The notes beneath the pieces are model-generated. The model was not told the origin of the DNA and made no database searches. It saw only the letters and a list, made by a program, of their open reading frames with translations. Positions 56,880 to 64,000 of a stretch of 64,000 nucleotides of DNA are shown here, piece by piece; the stretch's first letter is position 1, and the number at the start of each line of letters is the position of its first letter. This DNA is from PALSA-894 sp963757565 (GTDB lineage: Bacteria > Pseudomonadota > Alphaproteobacteria > Rhizobiales > Xanthobacteraceae), in NCBI GenBank assembly GCA_963757565.1, contig CAVWSB010000010.1, forward strand, positions 558,001 to 622,000, given 5' to 3'. The position numbers and the translations under genes were made by a program.

Positions 56880-58598
56880 TCAGCGCACGAGCAACTGGTT
56901 GACCAGCGCCCGCAAACGCATGGGCGACACCGGCTTGTGCAGCAAAGGTAAGCCGCCGGCACTCGCCTCGCGCAGCCGCTCGGGTGCAGTGTCGCCAGTG
57001 ATCACGAACGCCGGAACGGCCACCCCCGCGGCCTGTCTCAGGCGCTCGATCGCTTCCATGCCGGTCTTGCCATCAGCCAGACGGGAGTCGGAGATAATGA
57101 GGTCTGGCCTGACGCCGCGTTCGCCGAGGTCAGCGAGTGCGGCGGCACCGGAGGCTGCGGTCCGCACCTCGCAGCCCCAGCTTTGCAAGATGCCGCGCAT
57201 GCCATCAAGTACGAGCGTGTCGTCGTCGATCACCATGATCAGCCTGCCGCGCGCGGGATCCGCAATGGCCTCCGCTGGGACGTGCGCATTCATCGTCGCC
57301 TGCGGCTGGGTGGCCAACGGCACCGACACCGAGAAGCGCGACCCGTGGTCCGGACGAGAATCCAACTCAACCGCGTGTCCGAGAAGGTGGCTGAGCCGGT
57401 CCACGATGGCGAGGCCGAGGCCCAGACTGCCTTGCCGGCCCGCGTCAGCACCGCCGAGCTGGTAGTACTCGCCGAAGATATTGCGGCGCTGGTCTTCCGG
57501 AATGCCGGGGCCGGTATCGCAAACATCAAAGCGCAGCGCGTTGCCGCGGCGTCGGCAGCCGACCACCACACCGCCACGCGCCGTATAATTCACGGCATTC
57601 GACACTAGATTGAACAAGACGCGCTCCAGCAGAATAAGGTCGCTGCGAACCCACGCGCTGCTGGGGATTACACGCAGCCGCAATCCCTTTTTCTGCGCAG
57701 CATCGGAGAAGGTTGTTTCGATGCGTTCGAATACCCGTTGAACGGAAAATTCCGTGACATTGGGTTGAAGGACGCCGGCCTCAAGCTTGGTCATGTCGAG
57801 CAGCGCCTCGAACAGCTCGTTCATCGAGTCGACGGCAGCATGTATGCGCGCGGCCAGCCGATCGCGCTCGGCCGGCTTCGTTTCGCTGCGTAATTGAGCG
57901 ACGAACAGGCTCAGCGCATGCAGCGGCTGACGCAGATCGTGGCTTGCCGACGCGAGGAAGTGAGATTTGTATTTGTCCGCGATTTCAAGCTGGCGGGTCT
58001 TGTCCTGGCTTGCCGCGTATTCGCGCGCGAGATTCTCTTCGGCTCGTGCCGCCTCACGCAAGGCGTAGCTGACAATCGCCAATAGCGCGCCGCAAGCGAC
58101 AATCGCGTTGACGGTAAAATTCGCAAATTGAGTGCCCAATGGCTGTACTCCCGTATTGTACGGTACGATCCACTGCAGCACGACAATCAGAACGATAGCG
58201 AGTGCGCCAAAAAGCGCCGAGAGCACGATCCGCTCAGTGCCGAAATAAAGAAGCGTGAGCGCTACGCCCACCAGATAGTATTTATCCATGCCATTGCCGG
58301 TCCCGTTCAACCAGGTGGTCACGAACGCAACAGCAAACCCGGCGAGCATGAGCATCGATCCGGCCACAACTGGGCCCAAACGATGAAGAAACGGGACTGA
58401 GATGAAGGTCAGCGCAGCTAGGGTGGAAACCACTCCAGGCTTCCACATCCCCGGCGTGGGATTCAAGAAATGGGCGACCGCAAATCCCGTCGCGGTGATG
58501 ACAAGAATCCGGGCGGTGAGATTGACCGCGCGAAGACGTCGAGCGACCTTTCCCGGGTAGCCTTCGGTGCCGTAGTCGAGGTCCAGCAGAAAGCGCAA
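56880..58598 (-). CDS. Hybrid sensor histidine kinase
   Basis: The 572-residue protein has about six membrane segments in residues 28-180 without a large periplasmic loop. A coiled linker follows, then the HisKA box ASASHDLRQPLHAL (His220), a HATPase domain with N-box (LFNLVSNAVNYT), DTGPGIP and SLGLGLAIV. A C-terminal receiver holds Asp504 (LIISDSRLADG). The HDLRQPL-type H-box defines a hybrid-kinase branch common in proteobacteria. It may sense a signal in the membrane. The start codon is TTG 58598 with GGGAGAGG upstream; the next ATG is inside a membrane segment. It is tail-to-tail with the winged helix-receiver gene. Confidence 0.9.
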   Translation of the reverse strand: MRFLLDLDYGTEGYPGKVARRLRAVNLTARILVITATGFAVAHFLNPTPGMWKPGVVSTLAALTFISVPFLHRLGPVVAGSMLMLAGFAVAFVTTWLNGTGNGMDKYYLVGVALTLLYFGTERIVLSALFGALAIVLIVVLQWIVPYNTGVQPLGTQFANFTVNAIVACGALLAIVSYALREAARAEENLAREYAASQDKTRQLEIADKYKSHFLASASHDLRQPLHALSLFVAQLRSETKPAERDRLAARIHAAVDSMNELFEALLDMTKLEAGVLQPNVTEFSVQRVFERIETTFSDAAQKKGLRLRVIPSSAWVRSDLILLERVLFNLVSNAVNYTARGGVVVGCRRRGNALRFDVCDTGPGIPEDQRRNIFGEYYQLGGADAGRQGSLGLGLAIVDRLSHLLGHAVELDSRPDHGSRFSVSVPLATQPQATMNAHVPAEAIADPARGRLIMVIDDDTLVLDGMRGILQSWGCEVRTAASGAAALADLGERGVRPDLIISDSRLADGKTGMEAIERLRQAAGVAVPAFVITGDTAPERLREASAGGLPLLHKPVSPMRLRALVNQLLVR

Positions 58599-58989
58599 TC
58601 GAGCCTCTCCCGCCTATCGTTGCCCGAACATATCAGACGAATACGGGTGTTGCGCTGCCGTGAACTCGAAGCCGTCCAAAGGGAAGCTGCGCTTCAGAAG
58701 GTTGCTGCTTTGGCCAAGGGCAGATGTTAGCCGTGCGTCCGTGCAAAGGTCCGCTTCTGGCCCATAGCAGACCGACGACACTCGACCTTGGATGTCTGCT
58801 CTTCGGGGTAAGGCGGACGTAGCCCGGATGTGAAGCTACGTCTGCAAATGACCCAAAGCCGACATTGCGAAGGTCATGGAGCACGTAGGCGCGAGCGCCG
58901 TACACTAGCTGCCTCGCGCACCGCGTCTCGGGGTTTCACCGGAGTACGCTTGGATACGCTCCAGACCAACTTTCGATTGGTAAGATGAG
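58599..58989. other. Gene-free stretch with Bradyrhizobium-type repeats next to tRNA-Thr
   Basis: About 390 bases without a credible gene. The segment 58749-58869 holds several short related words (CCGCTTCTGGCCC, GGATGTCTGCTCTTCGGGG, AAATGACCCAAAGCCGACATT), a repeat type I recall as frequent in Bradyrhizobium intergenic DNA. This is the right end of the tRNA-flanked accessory region. Confidence 0.5.
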
Positions 58990-59065
58990 TGGTGCCGCGG
59001 AAGGGACTCGAACCCCCGACCCCCGCTTTACGAAAGCGGTGCTCTACCAACTGAGCTACCGCGGC
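58990..59065 (-). tRNA. tRNA-Thr (anticodon CGT)
   Basis: The 76-base tRNA has a 7-bp acceptor stem GCCGCGG / CCGCGGC and a D-arm TAGCTCAGTTGGTAGAGCA. The anticodon stem CCGCT / AGCGG holds loop TTCGTAA, anticodon CGT for the codon ACG. The T-arm reads GGGGGTTCGAGTCCC, and the discriminator is A with an encoded CCA (58990-58992). All arms pair well, so this copy is functional. Its 3' half is duplicated at 49537-49581. Confidence 0.95.
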
Positions 59066-59201
59066 ACAGCGGTCGTTTCAGAGGCACCTGATAACGAGCC
59101 ACGCCCAAAATCGCAAGAACAGGTCGGCCGGCCCACAATCCCTCAAACACGCGGGGGAACGCCTGTAAGGCCGGCCGGTCCGTTACCGGACAACCCCAGT
59201 G

Positions 59202-60788
59202 TCATCGGAAAAGCTGACGAATTCGTTGCCACCCCGGAGACGGCGGGGCATCCGCAATCTCGACATCGGAGACCGGCTCCGGTTCGGGACCGGGGTCGTC
59301 CGGTGGCGGCGTGAGCGGGATGATCGGCGCTGCGCGGGGAATCGGGGGCTGCGCGGGAGCCGCGGGTGTACCGCTCTCCGGCTCGGCGTTGCCGGGAAGC
59401 GGCGATGCGGGATCGTGCGAAACCGGATCGGACAACTGCGGAGGCGCCATTGGGCCAGACTGAGGTTCGGGTTCCGGCGGCGCCTCGATGATCACCGGCG
59501 CGGGTCTACCGAGTTCGGCAAGCGGCACCTTCCACTGGAACGCATCGAGCTTGCCGGTCACGGGCGAGACCGGAAGCCAGCGATCCGACACATACCCGTC
59601 CGCCGTCCAGGCCGGGTCGCGCGCCGCGTTGACGGCGCGGTTCATCCACTCGCGCGTCCGGCCATCGTCACCCTCAAGCTGTTCGAGTTCCGCCATCAGC
59701 ACAGCGACACGCCGGGTCGGCTCGCTCACGAACGGGGCGAGCGCCTCGCGCGCCGCCGCGAATTCGCGCGCATCCATCGCGGCACGCGCGACCGCCAATG
59801 CGCTTTCGGCGTGGCCGGGCGCGAGCCGCGCCAGCGCCTGCACGCGCGCAAGCCGCTCCCGCGCCGAATCCGCAAGCCGCAGGTGCGCGAACGTATCGGC
59901 AAGATCCGGATGCGGATTGGCCTTCCAGGCGGCCTCGAGGATCTTGCCGGCCTTGCGGCGTTCGCCGCTCTCCGCGAGCAACCGCCCCGCGAGCGCAGCG
60001 GCCGGCACCAGTTCGGGCACGAGCCGGGTGGCGTCGACAGCGAGCGTGCGCGCCGTGTCGCGGTTGTCGTCCACCGCTGCAATGGCGCGCGCCGTCAACA
60101 GCACGGCGCGCTGGCGGCGGAAAGCATCGCGTTCGAGGGTGCCGGTACGGCGGTTGGTTTCCAGCAGCGCGAGCGCGCCGTCCCAATCGGCGGCACGGCA
60201 GCGCAAGTCGAACACCGCCTGGTTCGCCCATGCGGCGGCGGGTTCGTCCTTGAACGCCTGCTCGGCCAGAAGCCGCGCCGCAACCGGATCGTTGCGCCGT
60301 TGCGCCTCGATGAAAAGGCCGCGCAGGCCGAGCAACCGCGTGTCGTCCCGCTCCGCCATCGCGCGGAACGCCTGTTCGGCGCTGGTGCGGTCGCCATGAA
60401 GCTGCGCCGTCTGCGCGCGCAGCAGCAGCGTGAGGGGCTCGCCCGGCAGCTTCTTTTCGGCGTTTGCCGCAAAGCGCAGGGCGGCCTGCGGATCGCCCGC
60501 GCCGATCGCGATCAAGCCATGCGAAATCGCGTCGTAACCGGCACGCCGCCGGCGGTCGCGCATCGCAAGCGAAAACAGCTTCGGAGAGCGAAACAAAAAG
60601 CGCACGATTGACCAAACGGCGATCGAAACGATCGCGATCGCGAGCATCGCCAGCACGGCAACTGTCACGGAGGTGTCGGCGCGATAGCCGAGCCAGGTAA
60701 TCGCGATCTGCCCTGGCCGATCGGCGAGCCATACGGCGCCGAGCGCGATCAGCCCCGTGACGACGAGAAAGGCGAGGACGCGGATCAT
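59202..60788 (-). CDS. hemY: HemY-like membrane TPR protein
   Basis: The 528-residue protein has two N-terminal membrane helices (about 3-25 and 41-63), as in the HemY_N family, then a run of tetratricopeptide-like helices to about 430. The C-terminal about 90 residues are Pro-rich (PEPEPQSG, TPPPDDPGPEPEP). HemY of this kind is not protoporphyrinogen oxidase; it is linked to heme synthesis by operon position and its exact function is unknown. It is last in the hemC-hemD-mic60-hemY operon, 13 bases after mic60. Confidence 0.9.
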   Translation of the reverse strand: MIRVLAFLVVTGLIALGAVWLADRPGQIAITWLGYRADTSVTVAVLAMLAIAIVSIAVWSIVRFLFRSPKLFSLAMRDRRRRAGYDAISHGLIAIGAGDPQAALRFAANAEKKLPGEPLTLLLRAQTAQLHGDRTSAEQAFRAMAERDDTRLLGLRGLFIEAQRRNDPVAARLLAEQAFKDEPAAAWANQAVFDLRCRAADWDGALALLETNRRTGTLERDAFRRQRAVLLTARAIAAVDDNRDTARTLAVDATRLVPELVPAAALAGRLLAESGERRKAGKILEAAWKANPHPDLADTFAHLRLADSARERLARVQALARLAPGHAESALAVARAAMDAREFAAAREALAPFVSEPTRRVAVLMAELEQLEGDDGRTREWMNRAVNAARDPAWTADGYVSDRWLPVSPVTGKLDAFQWKVPLAELGRPAPVIIEAPPEPEPQSGPMAPPQLSDPVSHDPASPLPGNAEPESGTPAAPAQPPIPRAAPIIPLTPPPDDPGPEPEPVSDVEIADAPPSPGWQRIRQLFR

Positions 60789-60801
60789 GCGCAGGGTCCG
60801 G

Positions 60802-61989
60802 TCATGGCGCCGCCTTGCCGAGCGCGCCGACCGCGTTGTCGGCGAGCGCCCGCGCCGCCGCGAGCGCGGCGGTCCGCGCCTCGGCCTTCGTGATCCAGCC
60901 CTGCGCGGGTGCGCGAACGCCCTCCGGCAAGCTCGTCAGATCGGCGACCGCGCCGGCGAGATTGCCCTGCGTTGCTTTCGTCTGGGCTCGCGCCACAACG
61001 TCCGCCGCGTCGTCACCCGGCGCCGCATTGATCGGCCGGATGCGGACCAGTTTCTCGGCATTCTGTTGCAGGCGATCGAGTATCCCGCCCTCGCGCGGCG
61101 AAGAGGCGGCCGCACTCGTCATTAGCGCGGTCAGCTGCGAAAGCTCCTGCGCCAGTGCGCTCGGCTGTGGAACGCCCGTCGCGGCGAATGGCGCGAGCGG
61201 CGCAAGCGCCGCCACGTCGGGAACCAGTTGCTTCGCCGCGGCAAGCTCCTGCTCATAGGGCTCACCACGCACCACAGCGTCGCGCAACGCGATCGCGACG
61301 AACGCCAGCCGTCCGGCGCGATCCTGCCCGGCGCTGACCGCCGCCACGTGCGCAACCTTGTCCGATGTGGCTTTCGTGGCCTGCTCCAGCGCGGTCACAC
61401 GGGCCGTCAGCGCATCCAGCACCGCCGGTGCGACGGAAGGCTGGGACGCTGCATTTTTTTGCGCAGCGTCCAGCGCCGCATCGGCGCGGGTCCTCGCCTC
61501 GCGCGCGGCGGTTTCCGTCGCGGCGACACGGTCGGCCAGCGTTTTGTCGGCGGGCGCCGGTCCGGCGGCCTCGATCTTTGCGATGCGCGAATCGAGGGCC
61601 GCAAGCGCACCGGGATTGGCCGCCGGCGTGCGCGCTTTTGCCTCAAGTGCCATGACGCGCGCCGACATATCGGCGCGATCGTCGAGCACGAACCACCACA
61701 GCGCGCCGAAAATAGCCGCCATCGCGGCCGCCCCGATGACGCTCGCGAGCACGATGCTGCGGACAGGCGAAGGCGGCGCGCCGCTCGCGCTGGGTTTGTC
61801 GGTCAGGCGCGGTTCCGGCGTATCGCCAGCGCTGTCCGAACCGGTCGCGCCGGGCGAATCTGATGTTTGCCGAATCGATTCAACGCCTTCGGGAGATTTG
61901 ACCGGCTCGGACGCAATTTCAGTCGCCTGCACGTCAATGGTGGCGGGCGGACGGCGGTTCGCGGCTCCCAATTCGTTTTCATCCGCCAT
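60802..61989 (-). CDS. Alphaproteobacterial Mic60 (mitofilin-like) membrane protein
   Basis: The 395-residue protein has a disordered acidic N-terminus (1-75), one membrane helix (about 78-103) and a long Ala-rich coiled coil (about 108-210). A C-terminal mitofilin-like helical domain ends it (DRLQQNAEKLVRIRPINAAP near the end). Published work on alphaproteobacteria places Mic60, the ancestor of the mitochondrial crista-junction protein, between hemD and hemY, exactly as here. It shapes intracytoplasmic membranes and contacts outer-membrane proteins. ATG 61989 is preferred to a GTG two codons earlier. Confidence 0.87.
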   Translation of the reverse strand: MADENELGAANRRPPATIDVQATEIASEPVKSPEGVESIRQTSDSPGATGSDSAGDTPEPRLTDKPSASGAPPSPVRSIVLASVIGAAAMAAIFGALWWFVLDDRADMSARVMALEAKARTPAANPGALAALDSRIAKIEAAGPAPADKTLADRVAATETAAREARTRADAALDAAQKNAASQPSVAPAVLDALTARVTALEQATKATSDKVAHVAAVSAGQDRAGRLAFVAIALRDAVVRGEPYEQELAAAKQLVPDVAALAPLAPFAATGVPQPSALAQELSQLTALMTSAAASSPREGGILDRLQQNAEKLVRIRPINAAPGDDAADVVARAQTKATQGNLAGAVADLTSLPEGVRAPAQGWITKAEARTAALAAARALADNAVGALGKAAP

Positions 61990-62049
61990 TCGCACAGTCC
62001 ATCGCCAAGGGCATGCCCTGCTGTACTGCGATGCGGCAGGGCGGGCAAC

Positions 62050-62751
62050 TTAAAGCAGCGCAATCAATGCGGTTTCATCCGAATGCGCCGCAATATGGAC
62101 TCGTGTCGCGCCGGCAGCGCGCAGGGTTTGCGCAATCGAATCGGAGAGGCAGTAATGCGTAAGGCCGATCACGCCGCTTCGCGCGCCCGCCTCGCCGGCG
62201 AGTCGGATCAGCGTGGCGGCGCTGCGCGGCGAGTAGTGCAGCGCGCCTTCGAGCCGTGAGACGGCAAGTGCTTGCGTGAGTTCCCCCGGGAGCCGATCCA
62301 TCGGGACTGTGCGGTAAATGACTATGGTTTCAACGGCGAGACCGTGCTTGGCGAGCGCGCCGGCGAGATCCCCTGCACGGTCCTCGCCCGCGAGGTAGAG
62401 AAGCCTGCCGGAGCGTTGAGAAAATCGCGCCGCGACCGTCCGCACCAGATCGTCGAGCGCGCCATCGGCGGATACCACATCGACGAAGCCAGCGGCGCGG
62501 GCCGCATGCGCGCTGCGTTCACCGACCGTCAGGCATGGGAGCTCGGTCAGTTCGCTGGCGCGCGGATGATTCCTCAGCACACGCGCCGCATTCGTACTGG
62601 TCATCAGGACGGCGTCATAGGAGGCCGCGAATTGCACGTCGACCGGCTGCGTCGCGAGAACCGGCGCGACCAGCACGCTGTGCCCACGCGCACGCAGGGC
62701 CTGCGCGGTGCGCGCCGCATCGGGCTCCGGCCGCGTGACCAGCAGCCGCAT
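62050..62751 (-). CDS. hemD: Uroporphyrinogen-III synthase HemD
   Basis: The 233-residue enzyme closes and inverts ring D of hydroxymethylbilane to give uroporphyrinogen III. The family is weakly conserved; visible landmarks are the N-terminal LLVTRPEPDAARTAQALRAR, the DAVLMTSTNAARVL block and LYLAGEDRAGDLAGAL, plus the C-terminal GALHYSPRSAATLIRL. It starts one base from the hemC stop. Intact and of normal length. Confidence 0.92.
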   Translation of the reverse strand: MRLLVTRPEPDAARTAQALRARGHSVLVAPVLATQPVDVQFAASYDAVLMTSTNAARVLRNHPRASELTELPCLTVGERSAHAARAAGFVDVVSADGALDDLVRTVAARFSQRSGRLLYLAGEDRAGDLAGALAKHGLAVETIVIYRTVPMDRLPGELTQALAVSRLEGALHYSPRSAATLIRLAGEAGARSGVIGLTHYCLSDSIAQTLRAAGATRVHIAAHSDETALIALL

Positions 62752-62752
62752 T

Positions 62753-63664
62753 TCAGACCGCGAAGAAATCGGAGGGCGCGCGGCGTTTCAATTCGGCGCC
62801 CGCATCCGCGCCGAGCGCTTCCGCATCGTCCCGCTTGCCTGCACGGCTCGTTTCGAAGGCCTCGCTTCCGTCCGGCCGTAGAATCATGCCGCGAAACGCG
62901 ATCGCATCGCCGTCGAGCACGGCGTGCCCCGCGATCGGCGTGCGGCACGATCCGTCGAGCACGCCGAGGAAGGCGCGCTCGCAAGCCAGCGCCACACTGG
63001 TGTCGGCGTGATCGATCTTCGATAAAATCTCGCGCGTGCGCGCATCATCCTCACGCGCCTCGAGGGTAACCGCGCCCTGCCCGACCGCCGGGAGAAACTC
63101 GCTCTCGTCGAGCAGCGCGGTCGCCTGGCCGGCAAGGCCGAGGCGTTTGAGGCCGGCCAGCGCCAGCAGAGTTGCATCGACCTCGCCGGCTTCGAGCTTA
63201 CGCAGTCGCGTCTGCACATTGCCGCGCAGGATGACCGTAGTGATATCCGGCCGGATGCGCTTCACCATCGCCTGCCGCCGCAGCGAGGCGGTTCCCACCA
63301 CGGCGCCATGAGGCAGCGCGCGCAGGCTCGGGGCCGTTCGGCTGATAAAGGCGTCGCGAACGTCCTCGCGCGGCAGGCACACGGCGAGCATCAGCCCATC
63401 CGGCAGCAGGGTGGGCATGTCCTTGGCGGAGTGCACCGCAAGGTCGATCGTTCGGCCAAGCAGCGCCTCCTCGATCTCCTTGGTGAACAGGCCCTTGCCG
63501 CCCGCCTCCGAGAGCGGGCGATCCTGGATGCGGTCGCCGGAGGTACGGATCACTTCGATCGTGGCCTCAACGCCGTGCGTCGCGAGCGCAGCTTCTGTCA
63601 TATGCGCTTGCGCCAGCGCGAGCGGGCTGCCGCGCGTGCCGATGCGCAGTCTTGATTGCGTCAC
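62753..63664 (-). CDS. hemC: Hydroxymethylbilane synthase (porphobilinogen deaminase) HemC
   Basis: The 303-residue enzyme polymerises four porphobilinogens. The dipyrromethane cofactor attaches to Cys240 (VLDGSCRTPIAGHA), and catalytic Asp82 lies in AVHSAKDMPT. RIGTRGSPLALAQA and GTASLRRQA are further hallmarks. The start is GTG 63664, with GGGAGG five bases upstream; the longer frame to 63745 overlaps the divergent tsaD start and is rejected. First gene of the hem operon. Confidence 0.95.
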   Translation of the reverse strand: MTQSRLRIGTRGSPLALAQAHMTEAALATHGVEATIEVIRTSGDRIQDRPLSEAGGKGLFTKEIEEALLGRTIDLAVHSAKDMPTLLPDGLMLAVCLPREDVRDAFISRTAPSLRALPHGAVVGTASLRRQAMVKRIRPDITTVILRGNVQTRLRKLEAGEVDATLLALAGLKRLGLAGQATALLDESEFLPAVGQGAVTLEAREDDARTREILSKIDHADTSVALACERAFLGVLDGSCRTPIAGHAVLDGDAIAFRGMILRPDGSEAFETSRAGKRDDAEALGADAGAELKRRAPSDFFAV

Positions 63665-63720
63665 GGGACCTCCCAATGCTAGGCGGACGCAGCATATATA
63701 GCGTGCTCCTGGACAAACAA

Positions 63721-64000
63721 ATGCTCGTTCTCGGCATCGAGACAACCTGCGACGAGACGGCCGCCGCCGTGGTGCGGCGCGCCGACGATGGTCACGGCGA
63801 AATCCTTTCCGACATCGTTCTGTCGCAGATCGCCGAGCACCAGCCCTATGGCGGCGTCGTGCCGGAGATTGCCGCGCGCGCGCACCTTGAGGCCCTCGAC
63901 CAGATCATCAGTCGGGCGATGATCGAGGCCAATGTGGGCTTTGGCGATCTCGACGGCGTCGCGGCAGCCGCCGGCCCCGGCCTGATCGGCGGAGTCATCG
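63721..64000 (+). CDS. tsaD: tRNA N6-threonylcarbamoyladenosine transferase TsaD, N-terminal part
   Basis: The gene starts at ATG 63721 and runs off the window; 93 residues are visible. MLVLGIETTCDETAAAVVRR and the metal-binding region PEIAARAHLEAL, with the conserved His, are diagnostic. TsaD with TsaB/TsaE transfers threonylcarbamoyl to A37 of ANN-decoding tRNAs. It is divergent from hemC with only 56 bases between, a conserved alphaproteobacterial arrangement. Confidence 0.95.
   Translation, partial: MLVLGIETTCDETAAAVVRRADDGHGEILSDIVLSQIAEHQPYGGVVPEIAARAHLEALDQIISRAMIEANVGFGDLDGVAAAAGPGLIGGVI

Larger units (their letters stand above)
49537..59034. mobile_element. Putative genomic island or element remnant at tRNA-Thr
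   Basis: The region lies between the partial tRNA copy (49537-49581) and the intact tRNA-Thr(CGT) (58990-59065), which form direct repeats of about 45 bp. It has longer gene-free gaps and more AT-rich stretches than the flanks, and holds genes of signalling and secretion type with no core function. No integrase, transposase or replication gene is visible inside, so it is either a degenerate island that lost its integrase or one mobilised in trans. The right boundary lies at the 3' end of the intact tRNA. Confidence 0.6.

Overview
The window is high-GC chromosomal DNA of an alphaproteobacterium, order Hyphomicrobiales (Rhizobiales), most like the Bradyrhizobium / Rhodopseudomonas / Xanthobacteraceae group. 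I infer this from gene content and order: divergent acnA and ccmABCD-ccmG, ppiC-argJ divergent from secA, accA / xerD / aroK-aroB, and a hemC-hemD-mic60-hemY operon divergent from tsaD. Rhizobial hypothetical families (DUF2794, DUF1223) and typical rhizobial intergenic palindromes agree. No database search was possible.

Layout. 1-5 kb: two Bax-inhibitor-1 family membrane proteins flanking a Tat-exported family 5 solute-binding protein, a GNAT acetyltransferase, DUF2794, a candidate structured small RNA and a DUF1223 protein. 5-26.9 kb: housekeeping genes for aconitase, cytochrome c maturation, a flavin dehydrogenase, MutT, ArgJ, a periplasmic foldase, SecA, an L,D-transpeptidase, AccA, XerD, AroK, AroB and a CorC-type membrane protein. 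26.9-45.8 kb: a large catabolic/transport cluster. It holds a branched-chain-type ABC importer (LivMHFG plus binding protein), a RidA-family deaminase-like protein, an orphan molybdenum hydroxylase large subunit, HyuB/HyuA, a DapA-family aldolase, a dihydropyrimidinase-type amidohydrolase and a second, sugar-type ABC importer. Together these suggest uptake and ring opening of a small N-heterocycle or cyclic amide; the substrate is unknown. 45.9-49.5 kb: LemA, two TPM-domain proteins, a glycine-rich secreted peptide and an M20 amidohydrolase.

49.5-59.0 kb is an accessory region. A 45-bp copy of the 3' half of a tRNA gene at 49537-49581 is a direct repeat of the intact tRNA-Thr(CGT) at 58990-59065, which is the footprint of integration at a tRNA. 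No integrase remains between the copies. The interval carries a conserved hypothetical, a bilobed pepsin-like aspartic peptidase, a six-cysteine secreted peptide, a chemoreceptor, a secreted DNase-I-fold phosphoesterase, a 57-residue peptide, a regulator with inverted domain order (winged helix then receiver) and a convergent hybrid histidine kinase. This is the most novel-looking part of the window. 59.2-64 kb returns to core genes: hemY, mic60, hemD, hemC and the start of tsaD.

Coding integrity. acnA, livF, the RidA-like gene (twice), hyuA and the second transporter's ATPase gene are each interrupted by what reads as one extra base. livF may carry a second extra base at its stop. All the shifts have the same sign (+1). 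This suggests insertion errors in the assembly; the alternative is decay of the catabolic cluster. Affected genes are given over their full extent and flagged.
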